This document shows positions 34,704 through 43,182 of a DNA stretch of 64,000 nucleotides, in pieces. Below the pieces are notes generated by a model. It made no database searches and was not told where the DNA came from. It saw only the letters and a list, made by a program, of their open reading frames with translations. Position numbers and translations under genes: made by a program. Source of the stretch: Lysobacteraceae bacterium NML95-0200 (GTDB lineage Bacteria; Pseudomonadota; Gammaproteobacteria; Xanthomonadales; Xanthomonadaceae); the NCBI GenBank assembly GCA_002798255.1, contig NWQQ01000034.1, forward strand, positions 1 through 64,000, read 5' to 3'. Numbering within the stretch: the first letter of the stretch is position 1; each line of letters starts with the position of its first letter.

Positions 34704-37538
34704 ATGAGCGCCCGTTCAATTCCGGCCAAAAAATTGCTCTGCACCGCCCTGCTTTCAGCCCTTGCCCTGCCTGCGGCGGCACAGAGCCAGAACAATAATG
34801 CGGAACTTGACCGCGTCACCGTCACCGGCTCACGCATCAAGCGCACCGAGGTCGAAGCGGCGCTGCCCATCACCACCCTGAAAAAAGATGAAATCGAGCG
34901 CCAGGGCATCAGCTCCACCGAGCAGCTGATGATGTTCCTCAATATCGCCGGCAATGGCTCGGACAACCTTGCCAGCAATGGCGGCATTACTTCAGAAGAA
35001 CAGCGCGGCAATAATGGCGTCTCCGGCGCCAACCTGCGCGGCCAGGGCGCCGATGCCACCCTGGTGCTGCTCAATGGCCGCCGCGTCGCCACCCACGGCC
35101 TGAAAGGCCGCGCGGTGGATTTGAATTCCATTCCGTTTGCCGCCATCGAGCGCGTGGAAGTGCTGCGCGATGGCGCCTCGGCCATTTACGGCACCGATGC
35201 CATTGGCGGCGTTATCAACTTCATCACCAAGGATGATTATCAGGGGGCGCAGCTCAGTGCCGATGCCGATGTTACCGAAGCCGGTGGCGGCCACAGCTTC
35301 CGCTACAGCCTCCTGGCCGGTCATGGCGACCTGGATGAAAACGGCTGGAATGTCTTTGCCAGCCTGAGCCTGCGCCGCAGCACCATACTGCGCGGTGCCG
35401 ACCGCGACTTCTCCAATACCTTCCAGCCCGAACGCGGCCTCTCGCCGGACACCCGTGGCACCCCGTTTGCCACCGTGTTCAACCGCGAAGGCTCGCTGCT
35501 CGGCACGGCTGGCGTTATCGACCCGCGTGATGGCAGCCGCCAGAGCGCCGTCAATGTGCTGCGCCTGCCCGGCGGCGCTGGCTGCGCCAATGGTGGCGAG
35601 ATGATGGGCGATTACGACTACCTGCTTTGGCGGCAGCCTGCCTCGCGTTATGCCTGCGCCTGGGATTACCCGGCTGCGGCCGTCATCCAGCAGCCGGTGG
35701 AAAGCCGCGACTTCCTTGGCCGCGCCAGCTTCAAGATTGCCGACAACCACCAGGCCAGCATCGAGCTGACCGGCTCGCGCGTGGATGTCACCAAAACCTT
35801 CGAGCCGAACCAGATTTCCCCTGGCCGCACCTTTGATATCAGCACCTGGTATCCGGCCAGCGGCATCGCCTATGAGCGCATCTATCAGCAACTGGCCGCT
35901 TATTTCGGCGCCGCCCAGCTTGATTACGGCGCGCCGATTGCCTACCGCTGGCGCTGCTACAGCTGCGGGCCGCGACAAATCCAGACCGTGACCGATAGCT
36001 GGCGCGCACTCCTCGCATTCAATGGCACGTTGGGCGAAGCTTGGGATTACGATATCGGCCTCTCGCGCGCCTCCAGCCAGTCCACCTCCACCATCCGCAG
36101 CGGCTATCACTATACCGATGCACTGAAGGCCGCACTTGGCAGCGGGCATGTCAACCCGTTCCTGCTGCCGGGGCAGGCGCAAACCGCCGAAGGCCAGGCG
36201 CTGATGGATGCTGCCTCCGCCGCTGGCGTTGAGCTGTATTCGGGCACCTCCACCGTGACCCAACTGGATGCCTCGCTCTCTGGCGAGCTGCCCTGGAGCC
36301 TGCCCGGCGGCGCCATCGCCATGGCCACCGGCATCGACCTGCGCCGCGAGCAATACCGCTTCAAGGGCGATACCCGCGTGGCCGGACAACCCATCTTCAA
36401 TGCGCCATTTGATGATGCCAACGCGCTGGAGGGCGCCACCCGCAACGTGCGCGCAGCCTATCTGGAGTTCTACCTGCCGGTGCTGAGCACCCTGGAATTC
36501 ACTCTGGCAGGCCGCTATGACCGCTACGACGGTTTTGGTTCCACCACCAATCCCAAATACTCGTTCAAGTACCGTCCCGCCGACTGGCTGGCCTTCCGCG
36601 GCGCCTATAGCACCGGCTTCAAGGTGCCAAGCTTCAACCAGCTATTCAATGGCGTGAGCGAAACCCTGTACACCGGGCTTGACCTGGCCGACCCGGCGCG
36701 CTGCCCCGGTGGTGTTGCCGATGCCAGCAAACCCGGCTGTGAATCCATCCGCCCCGACCAGCTTTTCGGTGGCCGCGTGGATTTGCAGCCGGAAGAATCC
36801 AGGCAACGCAGCCTGGGTGTTGTCCTGGCGCCGCACCAGAACTTCAACATGAGCCTGGACTGGTGGGAAATCGAGCGCAGCAATACCATCCGCAACGCAC
36901 CGCTGGAAGTGCTGGTGGATTACTACGATGTCTTCAGTGCCAACTGGATTCGTGACGCGGCCGGCAATATCACCCATATCGACCGCCGCTACATCAACTC
37001 CGGCGGCAGCCGCATGCGCGGCATCGAGCTGGATGCCAACCTGACCGGCGAATTGGCCGGGGGCGCCTGGCGCGTCAACCTCAATGGCAGCTATCTCAGC
37101 GAATTCCGCACCAAGGCACTGGAAACCCTGCCTTATAGCGACAATCTGGTCGGCGAATATGTGCGCTACTACAACCTGCCACTGCGCTGGAAGCACACTT
37201 TGGGCTTCTCCTGGGCACGCGGTAACTGGGCGCACAGCCTGACCCAAGTGTACCGCTCCGGCTATAAGGATGAGTTGCCGATTTCAGTACGCAATGGCAC
37301 CCATACCCCACGGGAGTGGAACCCCGATGTACGTGACTATGCGCTGTACAACTACAGCCTGACCTACACCGGCTTTGAACGCTTCAAGCTCGGCTTCGGC
37401 ATCAAAAACCTGTTTGATGCCGCCCCGCCCTTCACTGCCCATATGAACGACTTTGCCGCCGGTGCGGGCTGGGAGCCGCGCGTGGCCGACCCCCGCGGCC
37501 GCGCCTATGTCTTCAAGCTCGAATACACACTCTGGTAA
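34704..37538 (+). CDS. TonB-dependent outer membrane receptor
   Basis: Large receptor (944 aa). Signal peptide about 1-27 ending in ALPAAAQ; TonB-box-like DRVTVTGSRIKR; plug with GANLRGQGADATLVLLNGRR and RVEVLRDGASAIYGTDAIGG; barrel with SFKYRPADWLAFRGAYSTGF and the terminal strand YVFKLEYTLW. The ATG at 34704 is chosen for GGAG 10 bases upstream and the signal peptide. This type (Oar/FecA-like 'VTGSRI' receptors) is expanded in Xanthomonadales and Caulobacterales, usually for oligosaccharides or other large ligands; no substrate genes lie next to it. A terminator follows. Confidence 0.93.
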   Translation: MSARSIPAKKLLCTALLSALALPAAAQSQNNNAELDRVTVTGSRIKRTEVEAALPITTLKKDEIERQGISSTEQLMMFLNIAGNGSDNLASNGGITSEEQRGNNGVSGANLRGQGADATLVLLNGRRVATHGLKGRAVDLNSIPFAAIERVEVLRDGASAIYGTDAIGGVINFITKDDYQGAQLSADADVTEAGGGHSFRYSLLAGHGDLDENGWNVFASLSLRRSTILRGADRDFSNTFQPERGLSPDTRGTPFATVFNREGSLLGTAGVIDPRDGSRQSAVNVLRLPGGAGCANGGEMMGDYDYLLWRQPASRYACAWDYPAAAVIQQPVESRDFLGRASFKIADNHQASIELTGSRVDVTKTFEPNQISPGRTFDISTWYPASGIAYERIYQQLAAYFGAAQLDYGAPIAYRWRCYSCGPRQIQTVTDSWRALLAFNGTLGEAWDYDIGLSRASSQSTSTIRSGYHYTDALKAALGSGHVNPFLLPGQAQTAEGQALMDAASAAGVELYSGTSTVTQLDASLSGELPWSLPGGAIAMATGIDLRREQYRFKGDTRVAGQPIFNAPFDDANALEGATRNVRAAYLEFYLPVLSTLEFTLAGRYDRYDGFGSTTNPKYSFKYRPADWLAFRGAYSTGFKVPSFNQLFNGVSETLYTGLDLADPARCPGGVADASKPGCESIRPDQLFGGRVDLQPEESRQRSLGVVLAPHQNFNMSLDWWEIERSNTIRNAPLEVLVDYYDVFSANWIRDAAGNITHIDRRYINSGGSRMRGIELDANLTGELAGGAWRVNLNGSYLSEFRTKALETLPYSDNLVGEYVRYYNLPLRWKHTLGFSWARGNWAHSLTQVYRSGYKDELPISVRNGTHTPREWNPDVRDYALYNYSLTYTGFERFKLGFGIKNLFDAAPPFTAHMNDFAAGAGWEPRVADPRGRAYVFKLEYTLW

Positions 37539-37560
37539 GCCTTATCGGCCAATGCATCAC

Positions 37561-37591
37561 AAAGCCCGACATCTGCCGGGCTTTGTCTTTT
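37561..37591. terminator. Terminator between the TonB receptor and cbpA
   Basis: Arms aaagcccg (37561-37568) and cgggcttt (37577-37584) with an 8-base loop, followed by gtctttt. Read on the other strand the stem is again flanked by T-rich sequence only weakly. It separates two convergent genes and probably serves both. Confidence 0.8.
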
Positions 37592-38471
37592 AGGCGGTTT
37601 TCGTTGCAAAGGCCTCACGCAGCGCTTCATAAGCTGCTCGCTGCTGCTCATTGACAGGCACCGGTGCCAGGACTTCCAACTCGACAATCTGGTCACCCGG
37701 CACCGTGCCCGGCAAGCCGCGACCGCGCAGCCGCAGCTTTTTCCCGGCTTCCGAGCCCGGCGGGATTTTCAGCTCGACCGCACCGCCCAGCGTCGGTACT
37801 TTCACCGTATCCCCCAGGGCTGCTTGCCAGGGCATGACCTCCAGAACATGAATCAGGTTACGACCATCGACTTCAAAATGCGGATGGGCGGCATATTCGA
37901 TTTCCAGCAACAAATCGCCATGCGTGCCTTGTCCCTTCAGGCGAATCACCTTGCCGGGGGCAATGCCCTTGGGCAGCTTTACATCCAGCGATTTGCCGCC
38001 GACGCTGACCCGCACCGAGTCGCCGTTATAGACCTTCTCCAAAGGCACCGAGAGCCTGGCGCGGGTATCGCCACGCGGCGCGCTGTGCCCGGCTCCAGGT
38101 GAAAAACCAGCGGTACGGCGTTGTTGGCCGAAAATCTGCTCAAAGAAATCACTGAAGCCGCCATGCCCGCCGCCGCCGGCAAAGATTTCTTCATAGTCAA
38201 AGCCCGGATGGCCGCCAAAACCACCCTGCGGTGGCACTTCGTCACCGGGACGAAAACCGCGGCTGCGCAGCTGATCATAAGCGGCGCGCTTTTGCGGATC
38301 GCGCAGCGCCTCATAGGCCTCATTGACTGCCTTGAACTTGTCTTCAGCCCCGGCTTCTTTGCTGACATCCGGGTGATATTTGCGCGCCAGACGGCGATAA
38401 GCGCTTTTGATCTCGGCATCGCCCGCTGAAGGCTCAACCCCGAGTGTGGCGTAATAATCCTTGAATTCCAT
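37590..38471 (-). CDS. cbpA: DnaJ-class co-chaperone CbpA
   Basis: Type II Hsp40 (293 aa), co-chaperone of DnaK, and in E. coli also a curved-DNA-binding protein. J domain 1-70 (starting MEFKDYYATLGVEPSAGDAE, with HPD in RKYHPDVSKE), Gly/Phe-rich segment (about 75-130), then two client-binding domains (RARLSVPLEKVYNGDS; KLPKGIAPGKVIRLKGQG; LGGAVELKIPPGSEAGKKL). It lacks the zinc finger that DnaJ (11398) has. cbpM does not follow it. A sigma32-like promoter lies 39 bases upstream. Confidence 0.93.
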   Translation of the reverse strand: MEFKDYYATLGVEPSAGDAEIKSAYRRLARKYHPDVSKEAGAEDKFKAVNEAYEALRDPQKRAAYDQLRSRGFRPGDEVPPQGGFGGHPGFDYEEIFAGGGGHGGFSDFFEQIFGQQRRTAGFSPGAGHSAPRGDTRARLSVPLEKVYNGDSVRVSVGGKSLDVKLPKGIAPGKVIRLKGQGTHGDLLLEIEYAAHPHFEVDGRNLIHVLEVMPWQAALGDTVKVPTLGGAVELKIPPGSEAGKKLRLRGRGLPGTVPGDQIVELEVLAPVPVNEQQRAAYEALREAFATKTA

Positions 38472-38509
38472 CGTATTTCTGCGCCTAGGCGTGATTGCAG
38501 ATGGTCTGG

Positions 38510-38538
38510 ATATGCGGCAAGTGCGCGGGTTTTTCAAG
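38510..38538 (-). promoter_or_regulatory. Sigma32-like heat-shock promoter for cbpA
   Basis: On the minus strand CTTGAAA (38532-38538), 14 bases, then CCGCATAT (38510-38517), one base off CCCCATnT. It is in the 117-base gap between cbpA and the divergent peroxiredoxin gene. Confidence 0.72.
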
Positions 38539-38588
38539 CACCTGCCAAGCTGGCAAAATGTCCGCAATTCATAGCCTAAGGAATTCTC

Positions 38589-39071
38589 ATGAGCATTCAA
38601 ATCGGTGAGCGTATCCCTGAAGTCATGCTGCAGTCGGTGGGCAAGGATGGCTTTGAGAACGTCTCCAGCACGCAATTGTTCCAGGGACGGCGGGTATTGC
38701 TGTTTGCCGTTCCCGGCGCTTTCACCCCAACCTGCTCCGAGCAGCATCTGCCGGGCTATATCGCCGCTCTGGATGCATTTGCCAAGCATGATGTGGCAGT
38801 GATGTGCCTGTCGGTCAATGACCCATTCGTGATGCAGGCCTGGGGCAAGGCGGCCAATGTCCCGGAAGGCTTGCAGATGCTGGCCGATGGCAATGCCGAA
38901 TTCACCCGGGCATTAGGCATGGCGATGGATGGCAGCGCCTACGGCATGGGGGTGCGCAGCAAACGCTATGCGCTGTACGCCGAAGACGGGGTGGTCAAAG
39001 ACCTGCAAGTGGAAGCGCCGGGCGAGCTTCGCGTATCGACGGCGGAGTACATGCTGAAGCGCCTTCCTTAA
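38589..39071 (+). CDS. Peroxiredoxin (Prx5-type)
   Basis: Thiol peroxidase of 160 aa that reduces hydroperoxides. The peroxidatic cysteine is in VPGAFTPTCSEQHLPGY (about residue 49), the Prx5/AhpE-like signature; no second conserved cysteine of a typical 2-Cys enzyme is seen apart from one in VMCLSVND. Starts MSIQIGERIPEV with AAGGA upstream. Divergent from cbpA; reducing partner not identifiable. Confidence 0.93.
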   Translation: MSIQIGERIPEVMLQSVGKDGFENVSSTQLFQGRRVLLFAVPGAFTPTCSEQHLPGYIAALDAFAKHDVAVMCLSVNDPFVMQAWGKAANVPEGLQMLADGNAEFTRALGMAMDGSAYGMGVRSKRYALYAEDGVVKDLQVEAPGELRVSTAEYMLKRLP

Positions 39072-39104
39072 TCGGCACGGAAACCCCTGCAAGGCTCGTG
39101 CCTA

Positions 39105-39716
39105 ATGTCAATCTACCTGTTAAAAAGCCGCTTCCAGAACCTGTTACGCCCGCTGGTGCGGCAGTTGCAGCAGATGGGTGTCAGCGCCAATGCCGTAACC
39201 CACGCCGCCGGGCTGGTTTCGCTCCTGGTCGCTGGCTGGGTGTATTGGCAAGCAGCTGATAAGCCGCTTTGGTATGCCTTGCTGCCGCTATGGATGCTGC
39301 TGCGCATGGGCATGAATGCCATCGACGGCATGCTGGCACGTGAGTTCGGTCATGCCTCGCGCCTGGGCGCCTATCTCAACGAGCTTTGGGATGTGCTGGC
39401 CGATGCAGCTTTGTACGCGGCCTTGGCCAGCCTTGCCGGTGTACGCCATGACATCGTGCTGGGCTTTGTGGTGCTGGCGATATTGAGCGAATACGCCGGC
39501 GTGCTGGGGGTGATGGTCGGCAGCCAGCGCCGTTATGAGGGGCCGATGGGCAAGAGCGACCGAGCCTTTGTGGTTGGCCTGCTGGGGCTGCTTTTGGCCA
39601 CTGGCATTGCCAATGCCGACTGGGTGAACTGGACATACGCACTGGCTGCGGCACTTTGCTGCATCACACTGCTACGCCGTATCCATGCCGGACTCAAGGA
39701 ACCAACAGATGAGTGA
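39105..39716 (+). CDS. CDP-alcohol phosphatidyltransferase family protein (YnbA-like)
   Basis: Membrane enzyme (203 aa) that would join a phosphatidyl group from CDP-diacylglycerol to an alcohol. The family motif Dx2DGx2ARx8Gx3Dx3D appears as NAIDGMLAREFGHASRLGAY then LNELWDVLAD: the first and third Asp are Asn here, the other two are kept. This N-variant is what I recall for YnbA-type members. It begins a six-gene operon and overlaps the next start (ATGAGTGA). The acceptor alcohol is unknown. Confidence 0.85.
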   Translation: MSIYLLKSRFQNLLRPLVRQLQQMGVSANAVTHAAGLVSLLVAGWVYWQAADKPLWYALLPLWMLLRMGMNAIDGMLAREFGHASRLGAYLNELWDVLADAALYAALASLAGVRHDIVLGFVVLAILSEYAGVLGVMVGSQRRYEGPMGKSDRAFVVGLLGLLLATGIANADWVNWTYALAAALCCITLLRRIHAGLKEPTDE

Positions 39717-41484
39717 AGCCGACCGCTACAAAACCCTCCGCCCCCAGCAAAGCCATCACTGGCAAACCCCTGATGGTCAAACCGTGTTTTATCGCCACTG
39801 GCCTGCACAGGGGGTATGTCGCGGCAGCATCGTGCTGCTGCATCGCGGCCATGAGCACTCTGGACGCATGGCACATCTGGTGGATGAGCTGGGCTTGGAG
39901 GATTTTGAGTTCTTCGCCTGGGATGCACGCGGTAACGGACGCTCATCGGGAATGCGTGGCGATGCCCCCGGCTTTATGGGCTGGGTACGCGATCTGGACG
40001 GTTTCATGGCGCATCTTGGCAGCCAGCATGGCGTGCAAATGGAAAGCACCGCACTGGTGGCACAAAGCGTAGGTGCCGTGATTGCCGCAGCTTGGGCACA
40101 TGATTACGCGCCACGACTGCGCGCCATGGTGCTGGCTTCCCCCGCCTTCAAGGTCAAGCTGTATGTCCCGCTGGCACGCCCGGCATTGGCAATGCTGTAC
40201 AAATTGCGCGGCAATTTTCAGGTCAATAGTTACGTCAAGGCCAAGTTCCTGACGCATGACCCCGAGCGCATAGCCAGCTACGAGCAAGATCCGCTGATTA
40301 CCCGGCCGATTTCGGTTCGGGTACTGCTGGGACTTTACAAGACTTCCGAGCGCATCGTGGACGATGCCGCCGCCATCATCGTCCCCACCCAATTGCTGGT
40401 ATCGGCGGCCGACTTCGTGGTGCATCGCGCGCCGCAGGACAGGTTCTTCGAGCGTTTGGGGGCTGCCGTCAAGGAGCGCCACCTGCTGCCGGGTTTTTAC
40501 CATGACACGCTTGGCGAGCGTGACCGGGGAGCGGCCATTGCCAAGATGCGAAAATTCTTGCTGGCGCGCTTTGATGAAGGGCTGAACCTACCCTCGCAGC
40601 TTGAAGCGCACCGACACGGCGTGCGCTTTGACGAGGCTGAAAAACTCGCCTGGCCGCTCCCCAAGTGGAGCGCCGAAGGCCTGTACTGGCGCGCCACCCG
40701 TGCCGGTCTGCGCTTGGGTGGCAAGCTGTCCAAAGGCATCAGACTGGGACTTGAGACCGGCTTTGATTCGGGCAGCACGCTGGACTATGTGTACGAGAAT
40801 CAGGCACGCGGCGCTGGCCCCTTGGGTCGCTTTGTTGACCGCAATTATCTCGATGCCATCGGCTGGCGCGGCATACGTATCCGCCGCGAGCATCTGCGCG
40901 AGCTTTTGGCATTGGCCATGCAGCGCCTGCGCGATGCCGGGATGCCGGTACACGCGGTGGATATTGCCGCAGGTCATGGCCGTTATGTGTTGGAGGCCTT
41001 GGCAGGCACACCGGCAGCGCGCGCCGATAGCATCTTGCTGCGCGATTACAGCCCGCTCAATGTGGAAAAAGGTCGGCAACTCATCCGTGCCCTGAGCGCC
41101 GATGATATTGCCCGCTTCGAGCCCGGCAATGCTTTTGATGGCGAGAACCTGGCCGGCTTGCAACCTTCCCCAACGCTTGCGGTCGTCTCGGGGCTGTATG
41201 AATTGTTCCCCGACAATGCCTTGCTGCAGGCTTCACTTGCGGGTCTGGCGCGCGCCGTGCCCGCTGGGGGGTATTTGGCCTATACCGGCCAACCCTGGCA
41301 TCCGCAGTTGGCCTTCATTGCCCGCGCCCTGACCAGTCATCGCGATGGCGAGGCCTGGGTGATGCGCCGCCGCTCCCAAGCAGAAATGGATGAATTGGTA
41401 CAACAAGCCGGCTTCAAGAAAGTGGCGCAGCGAATCGATGACTTCGGCATCTTCACCGTATCGCTGGCGCAACGTGAAGGCTGA
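39709..41484 (+). CDS. Alpha/beta hydrolase - SAM-dependent methyltransferase fusion (YnbC-like)
   Basis: 591-aa bifunctional protein. The N-terminal half (about 1-310) is a lysophospholipase-type alpha/beta hydrolase: LLHRGHEHSGRMAHLVDEL, nucleophile elbow VAQSVGAVIAA, acid LLVSAADFVV, and His in LLPGFYHDTLGE. The C-terminal half (about 390-590) is a class I methyltransferase with motif I VHAVDIAAGHGRYVLEAL and LAVVSGLYELFPDN. The same fusion occurs as YnbC in E. coli next to YnbA, B and D. Substrate unknown; the lipid enzymes around it suggest a phospholipid or lysolipid. Confidence 0.88.
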   Translation: MSEADRYKTLRPQQSHHWQTPDGQTVFYRHWPAQGVCRGSIVLLHRGHEHSGRMAHLVDELGLEDFEFFAWDARGNGRSSGMRGDAPGFMGWVRDLDGFMAHLGSQHGVQMESTALVAQSVGAVIAAAWAHDYAPRLRAMVLASPAFKVKLYVPLARPALAMLYKLRGNFQVNSYVKAKFLTHDPERIASYEQDPLITRPISVRVLLGLYKTSERIVDDAAAIIVPTQLLVSAADFVVHRAPQDRFFERLGAAVKERHLLPGFYHDTLGERDRGAAIAKMRKFLLARFDEGLNLPSQLEAHRHGVRFDEAEKLAWPLPKWSAEGLYWRATRAGLRLGGKLSKGIRLGLETGFDSGSTLDYVYENQARGAGPLGRFVDRNYLDAIGWRGIRIRREHLRELLALAMQRLRDAGMPVHAVDIAAGHGRYVLEALAGTPAARADSILLRDYSPLNVEKGRQLIRALSADDIARFEPGNAFDGENLAGLQPSPTLAVVSGLYELFPDNALLQASLAGLARAVPAGGYLAYTGQPWHPQLAFIARALTSHRDGEAWVMRRRSQAEMDELVQQAGFKKVAQRIDDFGIFTVSLAQREG

Positions 41485-41485
41485 G

Positions 41486-42772
41486 ATGCAGCGCCGCCCT
41501 TGGTTGCGTGCCTGCGTGTGGTTGGCATTTCTGGGGCCGTTCTTCTTCCTGACTTACGGCCTTGCCAATCAAATGGCAGTGCAACAAGATGCCTTGGGCA
41601 AGGTCGGCAATATTGCCCTGGCCTGGGAGCGGCATATCCCGCTATGGCCCTGGACCATCGTGCCGTATTGGTCAATTGACCTACTGTATGCCATCTCGCC
41701 GTTCCTGTGCCGCAGCCGTACAGAGCTTGACCGTCACGGCCTGCGGCTTCTTTGCGCACAACTGATTGCCGTGACATGTTTTCTGCTTTGGCCGCTGGCC
41801 TTTGGCTTCACCCGGCCACCGATAGAAGGCGTGTTCGGGCAGATGTTCAGTGCGCTGGAGCAGTTTGACAAACCCTATAACCAAGCGCCTTCGCTGCATA
41901 TCGTCCTGCTTGTCGTGCTGTGGGTGAAATATGCCCAGTATCTGCATGGCATCTGGCGGCCGTTGCTGCATATCTGGTTTGCGCTGATTGGCCTCTCGGT
42001 GCTTACCACCTGGCAGCATCATTTCCTGGATGTCCCCACGGGGCTTGCCGTGGGCTGGCTATGCGTATGGTTGTGGCCGGATGCGCCACTTGCATCGCCA
42101 CTGCAACGTGCTGCCCCAGCCCACTGCAGCCGCTGGCGTTTTGCCCTGCTGTATGCCTTGGGCGCCGCCTTGTTGTGCGGACTGGCATGGCAAGGTGGCC
42201 TCTGGCTGTGCCTGGCATGGCCAGCGTTATCGCTGGCCGTGGTGGCCTTCAACTATGCCTGGAGTGGCGCTGCCGGTTTTCAGAAGCAGGCCAATGGGCA
42301 GTTATCCATCGCCTCACGCTGGCTGCTGGCGCCCTACCTAGCGGCTGCCTGGCTGAATTCACGTCTGTGGACACATCGGCAGCCACAGCCGATTGCCCTC
42401 GGTGAAGGGTTGTGGTTAGGCCGTATCCCTGGTCGCGGCGAGCGGCAAAATTTTGCCCAAGTATTTGATTGCTGTGCGGAACTGCCGCGTGTGGATGCCT
42501 GCCCTGACGATGTCCAGCAGCTCATGCTGGATTTGCTGCCGCCAAGCAAGGCACAGCTCATTGCCGCGGCCGATGCACTCGACAAACAGCTCCAGCAAGG
42601 CCCGGTATTGCTCTGTTGCGCGCTTGGCTATTCGCGCAGCGCCAGTGTGGCGCTGGCCTGGCGGATACGTTGCCGGGGCGCGTCGTTTGCCGAGGCCTTG
42701 CAATGGCTGCAGCAGCGCAAACCCGAGTGCGTGATAAAGCCCGCGCATCGACATGTTTTGGAGCGCCTGTAA
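41486..42772 (+). CDS. PAP2-like / dual-specificity phosphatase fusion (YnbD-like)
   Basis: 428-aa membrane protein. The N-terminal part has several helices and a PAP2/inositol-phosphotransferase-like core with APSLHIVLLV and TTWQHHFLDVPTGLAVGW. The C-terminal domain (about 310-428) is a dual-specificity phosphatase with Cx5R in VLLCCALGYSRSASVALAWR; the residue before the nucleophile Cys is Cys, where His is usual. E. coli YnbD has this fusion. It could dephosphorylate a phosphatidyl-polyol phosphate. Begins 1 base after the ynbC-like stop and overlaps the next gene. Confidence 0.87.
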   Translation: MQRRPWLRACVWLAFLGPFFFLTYGLANQMAVQQDALGKVGNIALAWERHIPLWPWTIVPYWSIDLLYAISPFLCRSRTELDRHGLRLLCAQLIAVTCFLLWPLAFGFTRPPIEGVFGQMFSALEQFDKPYNQAPSLHIVLLVVLWVKYAQYLHGIWRPLLHIWFALIGLSVLTTWQHHFLDVPTGLAVGWLCVWLWPDAPLASPLQRAAPAHCSRWRFALLYALGAALLCGLAWQGGLWLCLAWPALSLAVVAFNYAWSGAAGFQKQANGQLSIASRWLLAPYLAAAWLNSRLWTHRQPQPIALGEGLWLGRIPGRGERQNFAQVFDCCAELPRVDACPDDVQQLMLDLLPPSKAQLIAAADALDKQLQQGPVLLCCALGYSRSASVALAWRIRCRGASFAEALQWLQQRKPECVIKPAHRHVLERL

Positions 42773-43182
42773 TGCGTCCACTGCAAACCCATCTCACCGC
42801 ACTCTCTGCCTGGCTTACCGCACTACGCAGCAGCCTGCGTCTGCCGCTTGGCATTGGCCTTGCCATAGCCGCCTGGGCACTATGGCTGAAAGCCGGTCTG
42901 CCCGGCAATATCGCGCTTGGAATCAGCATTGCACTGGCATTTGCCGCGCTGTACCTGGATTTGCGGCTGGGCTTTGACAGCCGCTTGCTCGCCATCGACG
43001 CCGATAGCCAACAACTTGATGCCGCGCTGCTATGGCTTGGCTTTCTGCCTGCGGCCAAAGCCGGGCGAAGCTGGGAGGCACGGCGTGATGGCTGTTTGCG
43101 CCTTGGCCGACGGCTGATATTCATCGTTATCCTGCAGTGGCTGGCATTGCTTGCCGCTTTTGCACTTTGGAGGTGGTCATGA
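42772..43182 (+). CDS. Small membrane protein in the phospholipid operon
   Basis: 136-aa protein with no recognised domain. Two hydrophobic stretches lie near residues 23-55 and one at the C-terminus (IFIVILQWLALLAAFALW), with a soluble middle (DADSQQLDAALLWLGFLPAA). It overlaps ynbD-like by 3 bases (TAATG) and the acyltransferase start by 4, so it is translated as part of the operon. No counterpart is known to me in E. coli ynbABCD. Confidence 0.7.
   Translation: MRPLQTHLTALSAWLTALRSSLRLPLGIGLAIAAWALWLKAGLPGNIALGISIALAFAALYLDLRLGFDSRLLAIDADSQQLDAALLWLGFLPAAKAGRSWEARRDGCLRLGRRLIFIVILQWLALLAAFALWRWS

Noticed and set aside
34992-36389. 465-codon minus-strand frame inside the TonB receptor
   Set aside because: Antisense shadow; Ala/Gly-rich without features.
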